Of a DNA stretch of 64,000 nucleotides, positions 27,086 through 35,312 are shown in pieces (the first letter of the stretch is position 1; each line of letters starts with the position of its first letter). The stretch lies in NCBI GenBank assembly GCA_002840565.1, contig PHBK01000008.1:43394-107393 (forward strand), given 5' to 3'. Source of the DNA: Deltaproteobacteria bacterium HGW-Deltaproteobacteria-12. GTDB taxonomy: Bacteria; Desulfobacterota; Syntrophia; Syntrophales; Smithellaceae. A program made the position numbers and the translations under genes. The notes beneath the pieces are model-generated. The model saw nothing but the letters and a program-made list of their open reading frames with translations, had not been told where the DNA came from and ran no database searches.

Positions 27086-28122
27086 ACTTGGAATTACGTC
27101 GGGATCGCATTGTAGCACGTTTTCGAGACAAAAAATCGGAATGGGTAATAGAACCGCGTTATTGGAGAAATCCGATAATCGGTATAAGTGTATTGCTGAT
27201 TTTACCCCTCTTTCTTTCGTCTTATCACCATATCCTGGCCATGTTTACAACAGCCAATCTCTATGCGGCTATTGCTATTCCCCTGTCGCTCCAGATGCTG
27301 GGGACGGGACGGGTTAATTTTGGTCCGCAATTGTACCTGGGGATTGGGGGTTACACGGCGGCCCTCCTGAATCTCCACTTCGGCTGGAGCCCTGCAATGA
27401 CGCTGGCGGCAACCATCACGGTGTGTGCTGCGATTTCTTTGCTTTTGAGTCCGACAACCTTGATTGCCAAAGGGCTATATTTTTCTCTGATCACCCTGAT
27501 TCTGCCGCTGACCTTTATGGATGTCACATTTATCTGGGGGGATATCTTCCGGGGAGAAGTCGGCCTTGTGGGCATGAGCGCACTTTTGTCGTTTGAGAAA
27601 GTTTCATGGAATTATATTGCTTATTATTATCTTTCCCTGTTTCTTATGCTGTCCTATCTACTTTTCTCTGACCGGATCGTCCGTTCCCGTTTCGGGATCA
27701 ATGTAGCCGCGATTAACGAAAATGAAAACGTGGCCCGGATGATGGGGGTGAATGTAGATCGTTACAAAGTGTTTTACTACGTAATGCCTTCTATTTTAAC
27801 CGGAATTGTCGGCTGGTTCATCGTTCACACCTTTCGCACCTTCGCCGGCGTAACTTATCTACCCCTGGAATTTATGACTAAAATTCTGATCATTGTCATT
27901 GTCGGAGGAAGGGCTTTTCTCTATGGGGCCATTCCCGGTGCTTATCTGATTTCAATTGTCGAAGATTCCCTGCGGGGGCTCGGTCCCGTGAACTATTTTA
28001 TGTTTCCTTTGATTCTGATCGCCCTTATCGTCTTTTTGCCACGGGGAGAAGGTCTTTGGGGACTTTATCATAAAAGGCGCCCCCGTGATTATTTCCCAAA
28101 ATTGCATGTAAGGAGAGACTAG
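27079..28122 (+). CDS. Liv-type ABC transporter permease (LivM-like)
   Basis: A 347-residue membrane protein with about nine hydrophobic segments. A-A-I-A-I-P-L-S-L-Q-M-L-G-T-G-R-V-N-F-G and A-I-N-E-N-E-N-V-A-R-M-M-G-V-N-V-D-R-Y-K are LivM-type blocks, the second being the coupling helix. I-V-G-G-R-A-F-L-Y-G-A-I-P-G-A-Y matches the C-terminal family motif. It pairs with the LivH-like protein encoded just upstream and overlaps it, so balanced synthesis is likely. Confidence 0.9.
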   Translation: MVNLELRRDRIVARFRDKKSEWVIEPRYWRNPIIGISVLLILPLFLSSYHHILAMFTTANLYAAIAIPLSLQMLGTGRVNFGPQLYLGIGGYTAALLNLHFGWSPAMTLAATITVCAAISLLLSPTTLIAKGLYFSLITLILPLTFMDVTFIWGDIFRGEVGLVGMSALLSFEKVSWNYIAYYYLSLFLMLSYLLFSDRIVRSRFGINVAAINENENVARMMGVNVDRYKVFYYVMPSILTGIVGWFIVHTFRTFAGVTYLPLEFMTKILIIVIVGGRAFLYGAIPGAYLISIVEDSLRGLGPVNYFMFPLILIALIVFLPRGEGLWGLYHKRRPRDYFPKLHVRRD

Positions 28123-28126
28123 TCCA

Positions 28127-28861
28127 GTGCTGGAGATAACAACGGTATCTAAAAAATTCGGCGGTCTTGCCGCTGTGAGTGACGTCAGTTTTTCCGTTAA
28201 AGAAGGAGAAGTGGTTGGTTTGATCGGTCCCAATGGTGCCGGAAAGACAACCATGTTAAATCTGATCTGCGGTATTTACAAATCAGACACCGGTTCGATC
28301 AGTTTTGACGGAACGGACATAACTAAAATGGACAGTGCGAAAATATGTAAACTGGGTATATCAAGGACCTATCAGATACCCCAGCCCTTCGAATCCATGA
28401 CCGCCTTAGCCGGTGTTCTGGTCGGGGTCCTCAACGGTAAAAACCGTCCCAACATGAGCCTTCCCGATGCCGCCCTGGAAGCTTCCTACTATCTCGAATT
28501 CGTGGGGTTGTTTGCCAAGCGCGATACACTGGCGCGTGACCTGAATCTCTACGAATTGCGGATGCTGGAACTGGCTCGGGCTCTGGCGACTACGCCGAAA
28601 CTCCTTTTGCTCGATGAAGTTATGGCCGGTCTCAATCCGACGGAGGCATCGTTGGCGCTGGATATGATCTGGAGCGCCCAGGATCAGTTCGCCATCAGTA
28701 TTCTTTGGATTGAACACGTGATGAAGATTATTATGAATGCAACCCAAAGGGTTGTTGTGCTGCAATATGGCAAAAAGATCGCCGAGGGTCCACCCAAGGA
28801 AGTGACCTCGGATCCCAAAATAATTGAGGCCTATCTAGGAGCTCGCTATGCTCAACATTAA
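28127..28861 (+). CDS. Liv-type ABC transporter ATP-binding protein (LivG-like, altered signature motif)
   Basis: A 244-residue ATPase starting at GTG, with AAGGAGA upstream. Walker A is G-P-N-G-A-G-K-T-T near residue 34, and Walker B is L-L-L-L-D-E-V. The ABC signature, normally (L/A)-S/A-Y-G-Q in LivG, reads L-N-L-Y-E-L-R here, and the Pro after D-E is Val. Walker residues and the switch His (W-I-E-H-V-M) remain, so ATP binding is expected. It overlaps the LivF-like gene by 14 bp. Confidence 0.88.
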   Translation: MLEITTVSKKFGGLAAVSDVSFSVKEGEVVGLIGPNGAGKTTMLNLICGIYKSDTGSISFDGTDITKMDSAKICKLGISRTYQIPQPFESMTALAGVLVGVLNGKNRPNMSLPDAALEASYYLEFVGLFAKRDTLARDLNLYELRMLELARALATTPKLLLLDEVMAGLNPTEASLALDMIWSAQDQFAISILWIEHVMKIIMNATQRVVVLQYGKKIAEGPPKEVTSDPKIIEAYLGARYAQH

Positions 28862-29552
28862 TGATCTGAGTGCCGCCTACGGCGTGATTCCTGTCCTTCA
28901 CGGTGTGAATCTAGAAGTTCACCAGGGAGAAATTGTTGCCCTGCTGGGGGGTAACGGAGCCGGAAAAACAACGGTGCTCAACAATATCTCTGCGGTAATG
29001 CCCATCAAAACGGGAAGTATTTCCTTTATGGGTACCGAAATAAAAAACCTGTCTTCCGACAAGATTGTCCAGCTCGGCATATCTCAGATTCCCGAAGGAA
29101 GAAAAATATTCACTTATCTGACCGTGAAAGAAAACCTGCTCATGGGAGCCTGTACGCCGCGAGCGTGGAAACAGCGGAAGAAAACGCTGGATAAGGTATG
29201 CGCTTTATTTCCCATCCTGAAGGAACGCTCCAGCCAAAGGGCCAGTCTGATGAGCGGGGGAGAACAGCAAATGCTCGTGATTGCCCGGGGATTAATGGCC
29301 CAGCCCAAGCTCCTCATGATCGATGAGCCGTCACTGGGTCTCAGCCCGCTCATTATGTCTCAGATCTATAACGTCATCAGAACATTTCCTGCTGATGGAA
29401 TTACCGTGCTCCTGTCGGAGCAAAATGCGCTTTATGCCCTGGAAATAGCCGACCGGGGCTATGTATTGCAGGACGGTCACATTGTGTTGGAAGGAACGAA
29501 CGATTTTCTCTTAAACAACGAACTGGTGAAGAAAGCTTATATAGGAATGTAA
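28848..29552 (+). CDS. Liv-type ABC transporter ATP-binding protein (LivF-like)
   Basis: A 234-residue ATPase. Walker A G-G-N-G-A-G-K-T-T near residue 36, signature M-S-G-G-E-Q-Q-M, Walker B L-L-M-I-D-E-P-S-L-G-L-S-P and switch L-S-E-Q-N are all canonical. I-P-E-G-R-K-I-F is the LivF-specific block. It forms the ATPase pair with the LivG-like protein whose signature is altered. The next gene starts 2 bp after its stop. Confidence 0.92.
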   Translation: MLNINDLSAAYGVIPVLHGVNLEVHQGEIVALLGGNGAGKTTVLNNISAVMPIKTGSISFMGTEIKNLSSDKIVQLGISQIPEGRKIFTYLTVKENLLMGACTPRAWKQRKKTLDKVCALFPILKERSSQRASLMSGGEQQMLVIARGLMAQPKLLMIDEPSLGLSPLIMSQIYNVIRTFPADGITVLLSEQNALYALEIADRGYVLQDGHIVLEGTNDFLLNNELVKKAYIGM

Positions 29553-29554
29553 AG

Positions 29555-30913
29555 ATGACAGAAGACTATTTTGGTTTTACCAACAAGCTTTTTGCCCCGC
29601 AGGATACCGATAAAAAGGCGGAAGCGCTCAAGGGCCTCCGTGTGCTGGATCTGTCTCACATGATTTTCGGCCCGACGGCGGCGAAATTCCTGGCGCAGTA
29701 CGGCGCTGAAGTCATTAAAGTGGAGGTTCCCAATCAGGGCGACTACTGGCGGGGTGGTACTTACTGGGGCAAGTATTGGAAGCACTCCAACCCCCTGTGG
29801 CATTTCATCAATCAGAGCAAATATTTTGTTGCTATTGATGTCAAGAAACCCAAGGGTAAGGATCTGATTCTGAAACTTGCGGAAAAAGCTGATATCGTCA
29901 TTGAAAATTTCACCTCCGGGACTGTGGAAGCATGGGGCATCGGCTACTCTCAGATCAGTAAAATTAATCCTAAAGTTATTTATGCCAGCCTGAGCACTTA
30001 CGGACAATATGGACCGAAGCGGTATAATCCCGGCTGGGACTTGCTGGCCCAGGGCGCCAGCGGCGTCCTGTCGGTAACCGGTCATCCGGATACTGATAAA
30101 TATTTCAAGGTTCCTGATTTTTTCGGTGATTTTTTTCCGGGGTATTACGCGGCCATGCTGATTCTTATCGCCCTTAACTACCGGGAGCGTTCCGGTGAGG
30201 GGCAGTATCTCGATGGATGTCAGGCGGAAATACTGATGAGAGCATTGTCCCATTTTACGTATTCTGATGCCACCGGAAATGATCTCGGACGCACCGGCAA
30301 TTCGGACCCCTCTATGTCCCCCTCGGGAATATTTAAGACGCTCGACGGGAAATTTCTTGCCCTGGCCATTGCCACGGACAAGCAATTTCAATCTTTCTGC
30401 AAAGCCCTGGGTCGCGAAGACCTCGCCCGTGACGAAAAATATAATAAAGCTTTCCGAAGGCTCCGGCCGGAACATGCCCTGACCTTAAATAAAGTTGTTG
30501 AGGAATGGGTGAAAACGAAAGAGGCCGCTGCAGTAATCGAATTGGCCCGTAAGCACCGCTTTGCCGCGGCCGAAGTAATGGATGATGTGCAGATCTGCAA
30601 TGATGAATGGCGGCAGGAAAGGGGAAGTGTTATTCCCTTTGAAGACGATATGTATAAAAAGCTGGTCATTGAAGGACCGATCGCCATGCTCAGCAAGACA
30701 CCGGGCCGGACGAAATGGCTTACCCGGCCACTGGGCTACCATAACCGCTATGTCTTGAAAAAAATCATGGGGCTGACTGAAGACCAGATTAAAGAATTGG
30801 AAAAGGAAAGAGTTGTGGGTAACTGGGATTATCGGGTCGGCCAGAGGCCCCCGATTTATCATAACCTGGCCAAGGACAAGATTTTTAATTACGAAGGAGG
30901 TGAGGACCATTAA
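29555..30913 (+). CDS. Class III (CaiB/BaiF) CoA-transferase, active-type subunit
   Basis: A 452-residue class III CoA-transferase that moves CoA between carboxylates. V-L-D-L-S-H-M-I-F-G-P-x-A-A-K-F-L-A-Q-Y-G-A-E-V-I-K-V-E is the N-terminal block. Asp192 (F-G-D-F-F-P-G) aligns with the nucleophile Asp169 of formyl-CoA transferase. S-G-E-G-Q-Y-L-D follows. It lies between the transporter and a second CoA-transferase without such an Asp, as in heteromeric BbsEF-type enzymes. Probably activates the imported acid (inference). Confidence 0.9.
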   Translation: MTEDYFGFTNKLFAPQDTDKKAEALKGLRVLDLSHMIFGPTAAKFLAQYGAEVIKVEVPNQGDYWRGGTYWGKYWKHSNPLWHFINQSKYFVAIDVKKPKGKDLILKLAEKADIVIENFTSGTVEAWGIGYSQISKINPKVIYASLSTYGQYGPKRYNPGWDLLAQGASGVLSVTGHPDTDKYFKVPDFFGDFFPGYYAAMLILIALNYRERSGEGQYLDGCQAEILMRALSHFTYSDATGNDLGRTGNSDPSMSPSGIFKTLDGKFLALAIATDKQFQSFCKALGREDLARDEKYNKAFRRLRPEHALTLNKVVEEWVKTKEAAAVIELARKHRFAAAEVMDDVQICNDEWRQERGSVIPFEDDMYKKLVIEGPIAMLSKTPGRTKWLTRPLGYHNRYVLKKIMGLTEDQIKELEKERVVGNWDYRVGQRPPIYHNLAKDKIFNYEGGEDH

Positions 30914-32264
30914 AGAGCGCGTTTATTCCAGATACTTGCAGAAGACAAGTTCATCCGGGCCATTGTCCGAATGGAGCCAGCTTCTATCGAAAATGATGAC
31001 CTCCGAAGGAAAACCGGAAGCCCTCGATGACATGATGGTCCTCGACTTAAGTTATGCCAATTTTTCCGGCAATATTACAGCGAGTTTTTTTGCCGAATCC
31101 GGAGCCGAGGTGATTAAGATCGAACCGCCGGAAGGAGATCCGTCGCGAATCATCAGCCCTTACGGTGCCAATGTAAAGGATGTGGGTATTCCCTATCTGA
31201 TGGAGAGCCGGAACAAGCGCCACGTGGTCCTGGATCTGAGCAAACCAGAAGACAGAGAAAACCTCAAAATTCTCGCGACCCGGGCCGACGTTTTGATTGA
31301 AACCTTTGCCCCCGGCGAAATGGATGACTGGGGAATCGGCTACCGGCAATTGCGGGAACTCAATCCCGGCCTGATATATATTGCCATTACTCCCTACGGG
31401 CATTACACGGCCAAGGGCAAAGAGATGGCCGGCATGCCGTGGACTGACCTGACTTCTCAGGCCGAGTCGGGTCTGGCTGCTTTGATCGGCGATCTTCCGA
31501 ACACTCCGGAACCTTATAACTGGCCGACACGTGCCGGGTTTTATGCCGCCGGATATACATCCGCTGTCGGAGCGGCCTGCGGAGGCCTTGTGGCTTCTTT
31601 CTTCAAGCGCCGGACCGGTGAAGGACAGATGGTTGATATCGCTTCCGCCGATGCTTACGCTTCCTGTGTCGGGTTCCCTCCGACAATAGGCTATGTATGG
31701 AAGAAACCGCGGTTTCGCTACGGGACTCTCGATTATGGCCTTTGCCCCTACGGGTTTTTCAAATGCAAAGACAGCTATGTGGCGATTGCCTGCTTCCGTG
31801 ATCAGGACTTCCGGGCGGCTATGAGAATCCTGGGGAAATGGAAGCTGGAGGGAGAATGGAAAACGCTCCTTGACCGAATTACGGATGACATTGATAAAGT
31901 CAAGGAATTAAATAATGAAGTTGAGGATGCTGTCGGCAAGTATACTTACGATGAGATTAATGAAAAATTTTCTTCCTTCAGCGTAAAATCCGCCCGCTCC
32001 AAGTGGCGCGGGGGAGGGCTTCCGGTAACAACAAAAATGTTAACACCCAAAGAAGTTCTTCAGGAAAAACACTGGCAGGTGCGAGGCTCTTTTGCTAAAG
32101 TTGAACATCCAACTTACGGAATCGTCACTCTACCTGTAACCGGCAAGTTGTCGAAAACCCCTTTAAGAGTCAAATGGCTTTCCGCCGAAATTGGCGAAGA
32201 CAATGAATATATTTTTAAAAAATACGGATTAGTCAAGAACACACCCGGAGAGAGTCATGGCTGA
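30900..32264 (+). CDS. Class III CoA-transferase paralogue lacking the nucleophilic Asp
   Basis: About 455 residues. Family blocks V-L-D-L-S-Y-A-N-F-S-G, A-E-S-G-A-E-V-I-K-I-E-P-P-E-G-D-P and T-G-E-G-Q-M-V-D are present. Counting back from T-G-E-G-Q, the position of the catalytic Asp is Gly within A-A-G-Y-T-S, so this subunit may not form the acyl anhydride. Start is uncertain: AAGGAGG at 30894-30900 is correctly spaced for ATT at 30909, while GTG 30900 overlaps it, and ATG 30813 would overlap the preceding gene by 101 bp. A partner subunit role is inferred. Confidence 0.85.
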   Translation: MRTIKERVYSRYLQKTSSSGPLSEWSQLLSKMMTSEGKPEALDDMMVLDLSYANFSGNITASFFAESGAEVIKIEPPEGDPSRIISPYGANVKDVGIPYLMESRNKRHVVLDLSKPEDRENLKILATRADVLIETFAPGEMDDWGIGYRQLRELNPGLIYIAITPYGHYTAKGKEMAGMPWTDLTSQAESGLAALIGDLPNTPEPYNWPTRAGFYAAGYTSAVGAACGGLVASFFKRRTGEGQMVDIASADAYASCVGFPPTIGYVWKKPRFRYGTLDYGLCPYGFFKCKDSYVAIACFRDQDFRAAMRILGKWKLEGEWKTLLDRITDDIDKVKELNNEVEDAVGKYTYDEINEKFSSFSVKSARSKWRGGGLPVTTKMLTPKEVLQEKHWQVRGSFAKVEHPTYGIVTLPVTGKLSKTPLRVKWLSAEIGEDNEYIFKKYGLVKNTPGESHG

Positions 32265-33009
32265 AAAAAGCAAGGTTAAAAGCAGAAAAGACAGGATCAT
32301 GGAAGCCGCCCTGCGTATATTTGCAGAGAAAGGGTTTCAGGATACCACCATTGCGGAGATAAGCAAAAAGGCCGGTGTTTCCGAGGCCACCGTATATGAG
32401 AATTTCGGCACTAAGGAAGATCTTCTTTTTTCCATCCCCGAAAAGGTAACAGTCGAAACCATCGCCGAGTTCGAACGGGTTCTTCCCTATATCAGAGGAA
32501 CAGAAGCACGGATCAGGGCTGTATTATGCAGCTACTACCGACTCTATAGCGAAAATCCCGACTATTCTGCTCTGGTGCTGCTGCAACTTATGCCCAACAA
32601 GCGGTTCCGTCAGACGCCTGCCCATGCAACGATCCGCAGATCTGCCCATATTCTTCTGGATTGCATCCGGGATGGTATTAAGGACGGCACCTTCAAAAAG
32701 AATGTGGATCCATATCTTCTGCGTTCCATGTTCCTGGGGACCATTGAGCATATGTTCATCCAGTGGCATCTCAAGGGGTTATCAAAGAAAGAGCCGATTA
32801 TGGATTTCCTGGATCCTTTGATGGAGGCTATATTGGATGGAATTAGAATGAAAAGCCAGGAATCAGGTCTGGTTCTGAGGTTGAATATCGATGATGCGAG
32901 GCTTCTGAATCAAATGGTGCAGTCAAAAGAAGAAATGGATAAAAGAGAATACGGGGCTTCCCGAAAGAGCGCAAAGCAGGACAAACACTTGAGCAAAAAA
33001 AAGGAGTAA
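32257..33009 (+). CDS. TetR-family transcriptional regulator
   Basis: A 250-residue regulator. The N-terminal helix-turn-helix (K-D-R-I-M-E-A-A-L-R-I-F-A-E-K-G-F, T-T-I-A-E-I-S-K-K-A-G-V-S-E-A-T-V-Y-E-N-F) is complete. The C-terminal domain is helical with a basic tail. It overlaps the CoA-transferase gene by 8 bp, so it is part of the operon and likely autoregulates it. Acyl-CoA ligands are common for TetR proteins in such operons (inference). Confidence 0.93.
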   Translation: MAEKSKVKSRKDRIMEAALRIFAEKGFQDTTIAEISKKAGVSEATVYENFGTKEDLLFSIPEKVTVETIAEFERVLPYIRGTEARIRAVLCSYYRLYSENPDYSALVLLQLMPNKRFRQTPAHATIRRSAHILLDCIRDGIKDGTFKKNVDPYLLRSMFLGTIEHMFIQWHLKGLSKKEPIMDFLDPLMEAILDGIRMKSQESGLVLRLNIDDARLLNQMVQSKEEMDKREYGASRKSAKQDKHLSKKKE

Positions 33010-33013
33010 TGCC

Positions 33014-34477
33014 ATGAGGACAAAAGAACAGTACATTGCAGGACTGCGGAAGATGCGGCGAAATCTCTATCACGACGGAGAGAAGATCGACCGTGATGAT
33101 GAACTTCAGCAACCTGTCCTGAACGTGATGGGTATAACATTCGATGCCGTCAATGATCCGGAGTTGAAAGATTTGTGCACAGCCACCTCGCATTTAACCG
33201 GCGAAACCATCAACCGCTTCTGTCATGTGCATCAAAGTACGGACGATCTTCACAAGAAGCAGGACATGACCCGGGCACTGTGCCGTAAGGCGGGGATGTG
33301 TATCCAGCGCTGCATGGGCACCGATGCTCTTAACGCCGTCAACTCCGTTTCCTTCGAAGCGGACAAGGTGAACAGCGGGAATACCTCCTATCATAAAAAC
33401 TTCCTGAAATGGCTCGAACGATTTCAGAGAGAAGACCTCGTCGGAAGCTGCGCCCAGACCGACATCAAAGGTGAACGCCTGAAGCGGCCCATCCAGCAGA
33501 CTGATCCCGACATGTACGTTCGGGTCGTGGAGAAAAAAAGCGATGGAATCGTTGTCCGGGGCTGTAAATTGCACATTTCCGAGGCATCAATTTCCGATGA
33601 GATCCTTGTTGTTCCCACCCGCGCCCTGGGCTCCGATGAGAAGGACTATGCAGTGGCCTTTGCCGTTCCCTCCGATTACGAAGGAGTCAAGCAGGTCGTT
33701 ACCATCCACAGTCAGCATAAGCGCAAAAACATCCAGCGCGGCATCGACATCGGCTACGCCGACTCCTATATCATTTTTGAGGACTGCTTCGTCCCCTGGG
33801 AACGGGTATTCCTTTGCGGCGAAAACGATCACGGCGGCCTGTGCGCCCTGCTGTTCGCGCTGTTCCATCGCCACAGCTATTCAGGATGCAAGCCCGCCAT
33901 CGGGGACGTTCTTCTTGGCCTGGCGGCATTGGCAGCGGAATACAACGGCATCGAGAAAACGCCCCACGTCAAGGAAATGCTGGCGGAGATCATCAAAGTA
34001 TCAGAACTGGGCTATGCCGCGGGTTTCACAGCCTCCAGCATGGGCAAACCGGAAGTCATTATTCCCGGTATGGGCAGTTGCCCCTACGGACCGGGCAGCT
34101 ATATTCCCAACTCCATTTACTGCAATGTGGGACGCTGCCTGACGGGAGAAGCGGTTTTCCACGAGCAGGAGCTTCTGTGCCGGATCGCCGGCGGACTCCC
34201 GGCTACATTCCCCTATGAAGGAGATCTGTCCCATCCCGAACTGAAGGCGGTGCTGGAAAAATACCTTAACCGTAATCCCAAGGTTCCCGTGGAAGACCAG
34301 ATTAAATTCTGGATGACTCTGGGCGACTATACCATCGGCACTCTTGCCGGTGTTATGAACTACGGAAACTACCATGGCGGCGGATCTCCCATCATGGAGC
34401 AGATCGCCATTACGTCCCAGTATGACATTAAGTCGAGGAAAAAGCTGATCAAGACTCTTGCCGGTATCAAGAGCTGA
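33014..34477 (+). CDS. 4-hydroxybutyryl-CoA dehydratase / vinylacetyl-CoA isomerase family (AbfD-like)
   Basis: A 487-residue flavin and [4Fe-4S] enzyme family that dehydrates 4-hydroxybutyryl-CoA by a radical mechanism. The four cluster ligands of AbfD align: C96 and C100 (C-I-Q-R-C), H285 and C292 (H-R-H-S-Y-S-G-C), with Tyr289 and Lys293 alongside. The HpaB-like fold is clear from R-T-x-E-Q-Y-I-A-G-L at the start. Since ligands are intact, real dehydratase chemistry is likely, though on an unknown hydroxyacyl-CoA. It is co-transcribed with a crotonase and a hydroxyacyl-CoA dehydrogenase. Spacing to the TetR gene is 4 bp. Confidence 0.87.
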   Translation: MRTKEQYIAGLRKMRRNLYHDGEKIDRDDELQQPVLNVMGITFDAVNDPELKDLCTATSHLTGETINRFCHVHQSTDDLHKKQDMTRALCRKAGMCIQRCMGTDALNAVNSVSFEADKVNSGNTSYHKNFLKWLERFQREDLVGSCAQTDIKGERLKRPIQQTDPDMYVRVVEKKSDGIVVRGCKLHISEASISDEILVVPTRALGSDEKDYAVAFAVPSDYEGVKQVVTIHSQHKRKNIQRGIDIGYADSYIIFEDCFVPWERVFLCGENDHGGLCALLFALFHRHSYSGCKPAIGDVLLGLAALAAEYNGIEKTPHVKEMLAEIIKVSELGYAAGFTASSMGKPEVIIPGMGSCPYGPGSYIPNSIYCNVGRCLTGEAVFHEQELLCRIAGGLPATFPYEGDLSHPELKAVLEKYLNRNPKVPVEDQIKFWMTLGDYTIGTLAGVMNYGNYHGGGSPIMEQIAITSQYDIKSRKKLIKTLAGIKS

Positions 34478-34501
34478 ACAGCCAATTGAAAGGAGGCATC
34501 A

Positions 34502-35287
34502 ATGGAGTACCAGTACATATTGTTTCAGGTGGAGAAGGGAATAGCCACCATCACACTGAATCGACCGAAAGAAATGAACTGCATCAATTTCGAGATGGTT
34601 GAGGAAATCGCCGCCGCTGTTGACTGCTGCGAAAAGGATGAACAGATCCGGGCAGTAGTTATTACCGGAGCAAGTCAGATGTTTTCGGCCGGAGACGATA
34701 TCAAGATGATGGAATTGGCAAAGACTCTTTCGGCAACGGAAGTAACCCAAACAATCGATAATAAGGCATATCCCGTAGTTGTTAAACGTCTCATGGCCTT
34801 ACCCAAGCCCGTCATCGCCTGTGTCAACGGTATTTGCTTCGGTGCGGGCGGAGAGCTGGCCCTGGCCTGCGATTATGTCATTGCCTCCGATCAGGCATCT
34901 TTCGGCCAATTATACATCAACCTTGGACTCATCGGGAATACCTACCTTCTGCCCAAGGCTGTCGGAATGCGCAAAGCACTCGAACTCGTCTGGACAGGTA
35001 AAATTATCAATGCCGCAGAAGCGCTGCGCCTCGGTATGATCAACAAAGTTGTTCCGGCGGCATCCCTGGAAGAAGAAACGGCGAAGCTGGCCGGCCGCAT
35101 GGCCCAGGGACCAACGCTTGCCTACGGTTATGCCAAGAAGGTGCTCCACGGTAGCCTGAATATAGGAGCCGAAGAGGCCTTCAAGCTGATGACAGAGGCA
35201 CAGGGGACGCTTATGAAGACAAAGGATCATCAGGAAAGAGTTCAAGCCTTTACCCAACGGAGGAAACCCGCCTTTACCGGCGCCTGA
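34502..35287 (+). CDS. Enoyl-CoA hydratase/isomerase (crotonase) family, one Glu missing
   Basis: A 261-residue crotonase. The oxyanion-hole blocks F-S-A-G-D-D-I-K and G-I-C-F-G-A-G-G-E-L-A are present. Glu118 (G-G-E-L) matches rat hydratase Glu144. The second catalytic Glu (Glu164, in F-G-Q-P-E) is Tyr138 here (F-G-Q-L-Y). Loss of this residue argues against simple hydratase activity and fits a lyase, hydrolase or specialised hydratase. AAAGGAGG precedes the start. In the middle of the beta-oxidation-like operon. Confidence 0.88.
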   Translation: MEYQYILFQVEKGIATITLNRPKEMNCINFEMVEEIAAAVDCCEKDEQIRAVVITGASQMFSAGDDIKMMELAKTLSATEVTQTIDNKAYPVVVKRLMALPKPVIACVNGICFGAGGELALACDYVIASDQASFGQLYINLGLIGNTYLLPKAVGMRKALELVWTGKIINAAEALRLGMINKVVPAASLEEETAKLAGRMAQGPTLAYGYAKKVLHGSLNIGAEEAFKLMTEAQGTLMKTKDHQERVQAFTQRRKPAFTGA

Positions 35288-35312
35288 AATAATTTTCATA
35301 AGGAGACAGATT

